From a virus, in the IMG/VR virus record IMGVR_UViG_3300027708_000210, positions 1-32,728 of that record: 32,728 nt of DNA; one strand, 5' to 3'. Made by a program: the position numbers and the translations under genes. Below the pieces are notes generated by a model. It made no database searches. It was not told where the DNA came from and saw only the letters and a list, made by a program, of their open reading frames with translations. Below are positions 31,292-32,728 of the stretch, piece after piece (position 1 is the stretch's first letter; each line of letters begins with the position of its first letter).

Positions 31292-32728
31292 ATGCCGAGT
31301 TATTTAACCTTTGCCTCCACACAACGATATAGAGACGTTTTATTAGCGAGAAACCTATCACCATATACCGTACCTGGCGTTTATACACCACCATCAGTAT
31401 CTACCATAGTTCATGATACTGTACAAACAGTTTCTTCTGTTATTGACTCACCTGATAACCTAATATTTGATGACCCATTTGCGGATTTATTATATCCTTT
31501 AAATATATACGGACCATCCAATGGATACAACAAAAACATAGGTATCAGATGGTTAACTAATACAAGGTCTAATGAGGGGCCTTATAATTATTCTAGAGCT
31601 AATTTACCACAACGAAGTTTACCTATTGAGAGGGAGATACCTACCTTAAACAAGTATGCCCCTCAAAATGTAATACAATTAATATCAATTAATAATATAC
31701 AATCGGTACCAACGTTTAAACAATACGCTGACCCTCTTAATTTTGTACCGTCAACATATACGCCATATCAGATATTATTACAGGATAATCCAACGGGTGA
31801 TAACGGAAGTTTAACTCAGGATTCTTATATAGCCCAATTAGGTGCTAAGAGATTAAGAAAAGAATTTGAAGATAGAATTGGTAGAGAATTAATTAGAAAT
31901 ACTTTAGGTAGAGTTAATTTACCAAATGCGATATCTGACCCTGTACAAGCCATACAATTATTACAAGGAAAAACACCTTTAATTGAAAGAGATTGGGTTA
32001 TCACTAGGTCTCAAAACGTAATACTAAAAGCGACGGATTTTGCCGCAAGATTGTCGGGTTTTAATTATCCTGGTTCACAAATACCCGGTGATTATTTTCA
32101 AACGGACGAACAAAATTTAAGTTTATTTGGACAAATTGCTGGTGCTTTTAATGGTGGAAAAGACCCAAGAGGTGGGTTCTTAGGTAAAGTCATGGGGAGA
32201 TTTTTATCACAACCATCACCATCCCAACTTTTTTTAAACAATACAGGTGGAGGTCAAAAATCACAACTATATTATAATTTAGGTTTTAATAGATATTCTC
32301 CAGAATATAACAAATCATTAATTGGAGAAGCGGTTGATTTGGCAAAAAGTGCGATTAACAGCCTTTTGGATTTACCAACAAAGGGAGGATACTACGTAGG
32401 TAGTAAAGAATTAAACCCAAGTAGAATTGACTCTCCGGCGGGAGAAGTACCTTTAAATCCTTTTGGACAAGAAACTAATAGTCCTGTTTACGGTCCTGAT
32501 GTGTTATCTAAAGAATATGAGGGAGAATCCATACAGAATAAATTCCAAATAGGGTTTGACGGGCGTTCGTATTCTGATGGTGGTGGGTTATCAGGAGGAT
32601 TAATTTGGACTTCACCAAAATATAATAATGCGGGATTTAAAGCAAGAATAGGGGGAGACCAAGGACCTACTGATAGTGAGTACAATCAAGTTAAGTCACA
32701 AACGGAGAGTTATTTAAGCCAAGGGTTT
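31292..32728 (+). CDS. Large virion structural protein, 5' part (runs off the window)
   Basis: An open frame runs from ATG 31292 to the end of the window with no stop: 479 codons, and the gene continues beyond. The start MPSYLTFASTQRYRDVLLARN is preceded by an A/T-rich leader and a promoter-like motif. The sequence is Pro-, Asn- and Gly-rich (TVPGVYTPPSVS, NIYGPSNGYNKNIG), with a helical DSYIAQLGAKRLRKEFEDRIG segment (near 176-196) and a Gly/Ser-rich end. No enzyme domain is visible. Following the tape measure gene, it is probably a baseplate or tail-tip component; the family is not recognised. Confidence 0.75.
   Translation, partial: MPSYLTFASTQRYRDVLLARNLSPYTVPGVYTPPSVSTIVHDTVQTVSSVIDSPDNLIFDDPFADLLYPLNIYGPSNGYNKNIGIRWLTNTRSNEGPYNYSRANLPQRSLPIEREIPTLNKYAPQNVIQLISINNIQSVPTFKQYADPLNFVPSTYTPYQILLQDNPTGDNGSLTQDSYIAQLGAKRLRKEFEDRIGRELIRNTLGRVNLPNAISDPVQAIQLLQGKTPLIERDWVITRSQNVILKATDFAARLSGFNYPGSQIPGDYFQTDEQNLSLFGQIAGAFNGGKDPRGGFLGKVMGRFLSQPSPSQLFLNNTGGGQKSQLYYNLGFNRYSPEYNKSLIGEAVDLAKSAINSLLDLPTKGGYYVGSKELNPSRIDSPAGEVPLNPFGQETNSPVYGPDVLSKEYEGESIQNKFQIGFDGRSYSDGGGLSGGLIWTSPKYNNAGFKARIGGDQGPTDSEYNQVKSQTESYLSQGF

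Overview
This window is a piece of a large, AT-rich tailed-phage genome with a contractile (T4-like, myovirus) tail, either a free phage or a metagenomic contig. It carries a family B DNA polymerase, an SNF2-type helicase, a tail sheath, a tail tube, a tail-assembly chaperone and a probable tape measure. The host is probably a member of the Bacteroidota: a SprB-type repeat closes one adhesin, start codons follow A/T-rich leaders with almost no Shine-Dalgarno sequence, and one promoter-like motif recurs that is not a sigma-70 consensus. I see no tRNA, rRNA, CRISPR array or insertion sequence. No stretch over 300 bases lacks a gene.

Layout. (1) 1-4474, plus strand: the 3' end of an adhesin with a beta-helix cap, a Thr/Pro linker, a PKD-like domain and leucine-rich repeats, then a secreted-looking double beta-helix protein, closed by a strong terminator. 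(2) 4595-10625, plus: five tightly packed glycosyltransferase genes, two of them two-domain fusions. (3) 10652-14644, plus: a small virion-like protein, DNA polymerase, a 52-residue ribbon-helix-helix-like protein and a free-standing HNH endonuclease. (4) 21033-14641, minus: an SNF2 helicase interrupted by a class 3-like intein, a zincin metalloprotease, a superoxide dismutase fused to a long C-terminal region, and two virion-type proteins. (5) 21082-32728, plus: three neck/tail-type proteins, a small minus-strand ribbon-helix-helix-like gene, an oversized tail sheath, a HAD-family hydrolase, tail tube, tail-assembly chaperone with a candidate frameshift product, tape measure, and a large structural protein running off the end.

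How the parts fit. The tail genes follow the usual tube, chaperone (two overlapping frames), tape measure order. Most leading genes, on both strands, are preceded by a TATTTAT-core motif that I propose is a phage promoter; it is not seen ahead of the glycosyltransferase operon. Thr/Pro-rich mucin-like linkers in the first adhesin and in the tail sheath, together with the five-gene glycosyltransferase operon, suggest that this phage glycosylates its own virion. Two genes run off the window edges: the first (open from base 3) and the last (from 31292).
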